Part shown: one piece after another, positions 60,785 to 64,000 of the stretch | Layout: each line of letters opens with the position of its first letter | How positions within the stretch are numbered: position 1 is the stretch's first letter | Assembly (NCBI GenBank): GCA_963675955.2 | Contig: CAXXVR010000007.1 | Location: 558,001 to 622,000, forward strand | Direction: 5' to 3' | Origin: Desulfocicer sp963675955 | GTDB taxonomy: Bacteria; Desulfobacterota; Desulfobacteria; Desulfobacterales; Desulfobacteraceae | DNA length: 64,000 nt | The notes under the pieces: model-generated | Seen by the model: the letters and a program-made list of their open reading frames with translations, nothing else | What the model was told of the DNA's origin: nothing | The model's database searches: none | Position numbers and translations under genes: made by a program

Positions 60785-61531
60785 ATGAACATATTATTTG
60801 ATCTGGATGGCACCTTAACAGACTCCTTTGAGGGTATAACCAAATGTATCGCCCATGCCATGACAAAACTTGGCAGACTCTCCCCTCCACCGGAATCCCT
60901 TGGCTGGTGCATTGGCCCTCCCCTGAAAAAGAGCTTCTCCCAGCTGTTGGACTCCCGGGATGATGCACTGGTAGAAGAAGCCCTGACCTTTTACAGGGAA
61001 CGGTTTGGCTCTGTGGGGCTTTTTGAAAATAAAATCTATGAGGATATTCCCCAGGTGCTGGAAACCCTGAGAAACACGGGCCATACCCTATACGTTGCCA
61101 CAGCCAAACCCGAGGTGTATGCAAAACGTATCATTGAACATTTTGGACTGAAAAAATTCTTCAAAGGAGTCCACGGCAGCGAGCTGGACGGCACCCGCAC
61201 TGATAAAACAAGCCTGATTGCCCATGTCCTGGAAATGGAATCAATCACGGCCAGTGAAAGCGTAATGGTTGGGGATCGGGAGCATGACATGATCGGTGCC
61301 AAAGCCAACGGTATCACCGGACTTGGGGTACTCTGGGGCTATGGTACCCGGGAGGAACTTGAAGCTTCCGGGCCATATACATGCATTGACCACCCCAGAG
61401 AACTAATTGATGTGACTACTCCCCATCTAAGGTCCCCTGGGATGAAAATGGGTGATCTGGATCAGCCTGTATTCCCAGATATCAAATTCCAGCCGGGCCT
61501 TAGCAAGTACCTTCATCCGGGATGGGAATAA
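60785..61531 (+). CDS. HAD-family phosphatase, phosphoglycolate phosphatase-like
   Basis: A 248-residue HAD hydrolase with motif I FDLDGTLTD at the very start, an alpha-helical cap (CIGPPLKKSFSQLLDSRDDA), motif II YVATAKPEVYA, a Lys in GTRTDKTSLIAH and motif IV MVGDREHDMIGAKANG. It resembles Gph/5'-nucleotidase-like enzymes that act on small phosphates. The last 30 residues (DQPVFPDIKFQPGLSKYLHP) form an extension not typical of the family. The ATG at 60785 is chosen because the HAD motif begins there. Confidence 0.85.
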   Translation: MNILFDLDGTLTDSFEGITKCIAHAMTKLGRLSPPPESLGWCIGPPLKKSFSQLLDSRDDALVEEALTFYRERFGSVGLFENKIYEDIPQVLETLRNTGHTLYVATAKPEVYAKRIIEHFGLKKFFKGVHGSELDGTRTDKTSLIAHVLEMESITASESVMVGDREHDMIGAKANGITGLGVLWGYGTREELEASGPYTCIDHPRELIDVTTPHLRSPGMKMGDLDQPVFPDIKFQPGLSKYLHPGWE

Positions 61532-61581
61532 GAGAGGTTTACCGGGGAGACTTTTAATAAAAAAACAGGGTTAACGAAAAT

Positions 61582-61962
61582 ATGACAAGTTCAAAAAACC
61601 AAAAACAAGATTCCAACACCAGACTTGTTTATTCAACGGAATCAGGTAAGATATGTCCTTTTTGCGAAAAACCGACAGCACAATGTAAATGCAAAAAGAA
61701 AAAGAATACTCCGGACAAGGGAGACGGAAAAATTCGTATTCAGAGACTGACAAAGGGAAGAAAGGGAAAGGGAATATCTGCCATTTCTGGGATTCCCCTT
61801 GGAGGTACCGAGCTCAAAGCCCTGGCAAAAAAGCTTAAAATAAAATGCGGCACAGGTGGAACGGTGAAAAATGCCGTCATCGAAATCCAGGGAGATCACA
61901 GAGAACTGCTCATTGAAGAGTTGAACAAACTTGGCTATAAAGCCATAAAATCCGGCGGCTGA
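61582..61962 (+). CDS. SUI1/YciH-family translation factor
   Basis: A 126-residue protein with an N-terminal part containing CPFCEKPTAQCKCKKK (possible metal site) and a C-terminal SUI1/eIF1-like domain with TKGRKGKGISAISGIPLGGT then KLKIKCGTGGTVKNAVIEIQ. The bacterial YciH proteins act on initiation accuracy with unusual start codons or under stress. It follows the phosphatase gene by 50 bases. Confidence 0.92.
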   Translation: MTSSKNQKQDSNTRLVYSTESGKICPFCEKPTAQCKCKKKKNTPDKGDGKIRIQRLTKGRKGKGISAISGIPLGGTELKALAKKLKIKCGTGGTVKNAVIEIQGDHRELLIEELNKLGYKAIKSGG

Positions 61963-62110
61963 ACCCACCCCGGTATGAGCGGTGCCATGGGCCACATGGA
62001 AGAATCCGGGGGGCAGGCCAAATATTTACAAGATCAATATAGGGCAAAATAAATTAATCAAGCAGGTCAACGGAATGCACACAAAAATCCGTAAAGGATA
62101 CTCGATGATC

Positions 62111-62152
62111 AAAAAAAAACCATGCACCGGATCAAAGCCAGCCGGTGCATGG
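62111..62152 (-). terminator. Rho-independent terminator for the cytidylate kinase-like gene
   Basis: CCATGCACCGG (62120-62130) pairs perfectly with CCGGTGCATGG (62142-62152). On the minus strand it is followed by nine U (62111-62119), so it terminates the gene 62222-62920. Confidence 0.85.
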
Positions 62153-62221
62153 AAACAAGAGACTCATTAACACTTGGTTAAACAGAAGATTCAAACGTAT
62201 TGATCTTCTGAAATTTAAATT

Positions 62222-62920
62222 TCAGCTTACTTTAAATTTACGTTCATAGGCACATGCTACAACGGCGGCAGCATCTTCGGCATTGGAGATATAGTCCCTG
62301 TTTATAACAAGATCAAATTCATAGGGGCTGGCATCTTTCTTCTGGTAGATGCGTTTAAAAAAGTCCCGCTGCTCTTTATCAATATCCCGGAGTCGATCTT
62401 CTGCACGTTTTTCTTCAATGCCCAGTTGTTCTGCCAGCCGTTTCACCCTGAATTCCTGACTGCATATGCACCGAACTGCCAAAACCCGCTCCCGGGGGAG
62501 AATCAGATGCACCCCTCTGCCCACAAATATGGTGGGTTCAAGGTCGGCAAGGGCAAGGGCTGATTTTGCAAGCTGGCGGGCATAATCGCTCTTGATAAAT
62601 GATTTTTCCTTAATAAGCATGGCCAGCAATTCACTCATTCTGCCCGGATATCTCTCATCAAAAAAAGAAACCGTCTCCTCTGTAAGGTTGGCCTGGGTGG
62701 CCATGTGTTCAAGGATCTCTCGATCAATCACCCGATAATTAATTTTTTCCGCCAGAATATCGGCGATTTCCAGAGCTCCCCCACCTATTTTTCGTGAGAA
62801 ACAAATCACAGGACGATCTGAAACCGCAGCAACCCCGGAAGCTGCACTGGTCTGCCGATCCGCCCATTTGCGGATATGCGAATCACTCCACTGGGCAGCC
62901 GTCAAACGTTTTTTTTCCAT
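62222..62920 (-). CDS. Cytidylate kinase-like family protein
   Basis: A 232-residue P-loop-type protein of the cytidylate kinase-like family. The usual nucleotide loop is replaced by ICFSRKIGGGALEIADILAE, as in that family, followed by YRVIDREILEHMA, FVGRGVHLILP and the Arg-rich EEKRAEDRLRDIDKEQRDFF. The DxD/RD residues of the CMP site are partly retained. These proteins are conserved in sulfate reducers; the true substrate is not known. It has a strong terminator and stands alone. Confidence 0.85.
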   Translation of the reverse strand: MEKKRLTAAQWSDSHIRKWADRQTSAASGVAAVSDRPVICFSRKIGGGALEIADILAEKINYRVIDREILEHMATQANLTEETVSFFDERYPGRMSELLAMLIKEKSFIKSDYARQLAKSALALADLEPTIFVGRGVHLILPRERVLAVRCICSQEFRVKRLAEQLGIEEKRAEDRLRDIDKEQRDFFKRIYQKKDASPYEFDLVINRDYISNAEDAAAVVACAYERKFKVS

Positions 62921-63538
62921 ATTGCCCGGGGTTGTATACCATGCTACCTGATTTTTTTTGCATGATTTCCTCCTTCCATTTCAAGGTTGAATCAATAGTG
63001 ACTGATACGCAGAAAATGCCCACCAGACATCAACTGAGGCAGAATGACGAGGAAACATAACGATCATGACTGCCCTTACCCGCTTTACAGAAAGCAAGAG
63101 TTATGCCATGAACCATTCCTACCTTAGTAACCCCTGCCATACCCATGCAGACCATGCCTTTTTCCATGAACAATCAGCAAATTGGTGTCATTATTTTTTA
63201 CAGTTTGTAAAAAAAATCAAGGGGCACTCGTAAACTTCACCCCTCACCGGAAAGGCAGATTCTATGCTTATCCCCATGTTTACAGACATCTCAACAGAAT
63301 AATGGTGTGCACATATACCAGTCAATTAATTCTTGACAGTGTTCACACCAGAGGAGTATGTAAAAAAACACTTATAAATCGCCCTGACGATGCTGAAAAC
63401 AAGGCATTTAATGCGATATTAAAGTATTATATGTTCCGCCAGAAGTGGAAAAAGCCGTTAATTTAAATTTTAAAAAACGGCTCATACACCCCCGACGGAA
63501 AAAGTATTTATCCATAATAAAATTTTGGAGGAATGTTT
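62921..63538. other. Gene-free stretch upstream of cstA
   Basis: About 620 bases without a believable gene. An open frame at 63182-63466 on the plus strand starts at TTG without a ribosome binding site and resembles nothing known. The right end has GGAGG before the CstA start. Confidence 0.5.
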
Positions 63539-64000
63539 ATGAATGCATTATTGATTATGGTGCTATCCTTTTTAGGTTACATTGCCATGTATAACCTGTA
63601 TGGGAAATTCATCGGGAACAGAATATTTAAGTTGTCAGGGGATGCGACGGCACCGTCTGTATCAATGGAAGACGGTGTGGATTATGTCCCCACTAACAAA
63701 GAGGTTATTTTTGGTCACCATTTTACATCCATCGCCGGCACTGGCCCCATTGTAGGACCCGCAGTGGCCATCATCTGGGGATGGGTTCCTGCTCTGATAT
63801 GGGTGTTTGTGGGCAGTATTTTCATGGGGGCGGTGCATGATTTCGGTTCCCTGATCATCTCCATGCGCAACCAGGGTAAGTCCATTGCCGACTACACCGC
63901 CAAATATGTGAACAGCCGTACGCGATTTTTATTTTTTCTCCTGGTCTTTCTGGAGCTGTGGATCGTCATTGCAATTTTCGGGCTGGTCATTGCCGTGGTC
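63539..64000 (+). CDS. cstA: Carbon starvation protein A, N-terminal part, cut by the window edge
   Basis: The first 154 codons of a large membrane protein, running off the right edge. The start ATG at 63539 has GGAGG seven bases upstream. Visible are the first transmembrane segment (ALLIMVLSFLGYIAMYNLYG), the conserved NKEVIFGHHFTSIAGTGPIV and GPAVAIIWGWVPALIWVFVG and the loop VHDFGSLIISMRNQGKSIAD. These are hallmarks of CstA, which imports peptides or pyruvate. The complete protein should be about 500-700 residues. Confidence 0.92.
   Translation, partial: MNALLIMVLSFLGYIAMYNLYGKFIGNRIFKLSGDATAPSVSMEDGVDYVPTNKEVIFGHHFTSIAGTGPIVGPAVAIIWGWVPALIWVFVGSIFMGAVHDFGSLIISMRNQGKSIADYTAKYVNSRTRFLFFLLVFLELWIVIAIFGLVIAVV

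Noticed and set aside
63182..63466. Possible 94-residue gene upstream of cstA
   Set aside because: Starts at TTG without Shine-Dalgarno, no known motif and AT-rich like non-coding DNA.
1..64000. tRNA, rRNA or known riboswitch
   Set aside because: Scanning the intergenic regions by eye gave no cloverleaf, rRNA segment or riboswitch core I could support; a covariance search would be decisive.

Overview
The window looks like chromosome from a strictly anaerobic, probably sulfate-reducing deltaproteobacterium of the Desulfobacteraceae type. This is inferred from gene content, not from a marker gene: a catalytic CO dehydrogenase, 2-oxoacid:ferredoxin oxidoreductase, class III-type cytochrome c, superoxide reductase, several rubrerythrin-like proteins, rubredoxin:oxygen oxidoreductase, a molybdenum-storage-type protein and a selenocysteine-containing peroxiredoxin. 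No rRNA, tRNA or CRISPR array was recognised.

Layout. 0.3-11.2 kb: a molybdenum-storage-like protein with a small partner, an AEC transporter, a HAD phosphatase, bifunctional chorismate mutase/prephenate dehydrogenase, then two orphan periplasmic binding proteins, a hybrid histidine kinase and a GAF/HD-GYP protein that look like one sensory locus. 11.7-30 kb: a dense oxygen- and peroxide-defence island. It holds NAD(P)H:rubredoxin reductase-like protein, rubrerythrin, superoxide reductase, Sec-peroxiredoxin, a DsrE-like protein, ferritin-like proteins, ROO with rubredoxin, flavodoxin, a rubredoxin-tagged FMN oxidase, KorAB, a zinc ribbon/glutaredoxin/ferredoxin-thioredoxin reductase-like trio, citrate synthase and a rubredoxin-DUF2231 membrane protein. 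30.3-42.7 kb: CO dehydrogenase, a pentahaem cytochrome, exonuclease III, a decayed IS200/IS605 element, thioredoxin, a rhodanese-ferritin fusion, a frameshifted flavoprotein, a TVP38-flavoprotein fusion, an Asp-ligated ferredoxin, a second rubrerythrin and a trihaem cytochrome.

43.1-50.7 kb is accessory DNA. A transposase with 22-bp inverted ends sits beside a PLD-SNF2 helicase, a NYN-LOTUS protein and an AAA ATPase/TOPRIM-like pair. A solitary copy of the same transposon end lies beyond them at 50.7 kb, so the whole 7.6 kb may have been one mobile unit carrying candidate anti-phage genes. The ATPase pair is itself bracketed by clusters of a GGTGTCCC-type repeat. 50.9-57.2 kb has a large hybrid sensor kinase followed by a graveyard of broken genes around one intact cupin/iron-sulfur fusion. 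57.2-64 kb returns to housekeeping genes: rRNA methyltransferase, 2-hydroxyacid dehydrogenase, cysteine synthase, a phosphatase, a SUI1 factor, a cytidylate-kinase-like protein and the start of CstA.

How it may work together (inference): electrons from NAD(P)H, 2-oxoacids or CO could pass through ferredoxin, rubredoxin and flavodoxin to reduce oxygen (ROO), superoxide (SOR) and peroxides (rubrerythrins, Sec-peroxiredoxin), while the thioredoxin/glutaredoxin/FTR-like proteins repair thiols. Two families of palindromic intergenic repeats are scattered between these operons.
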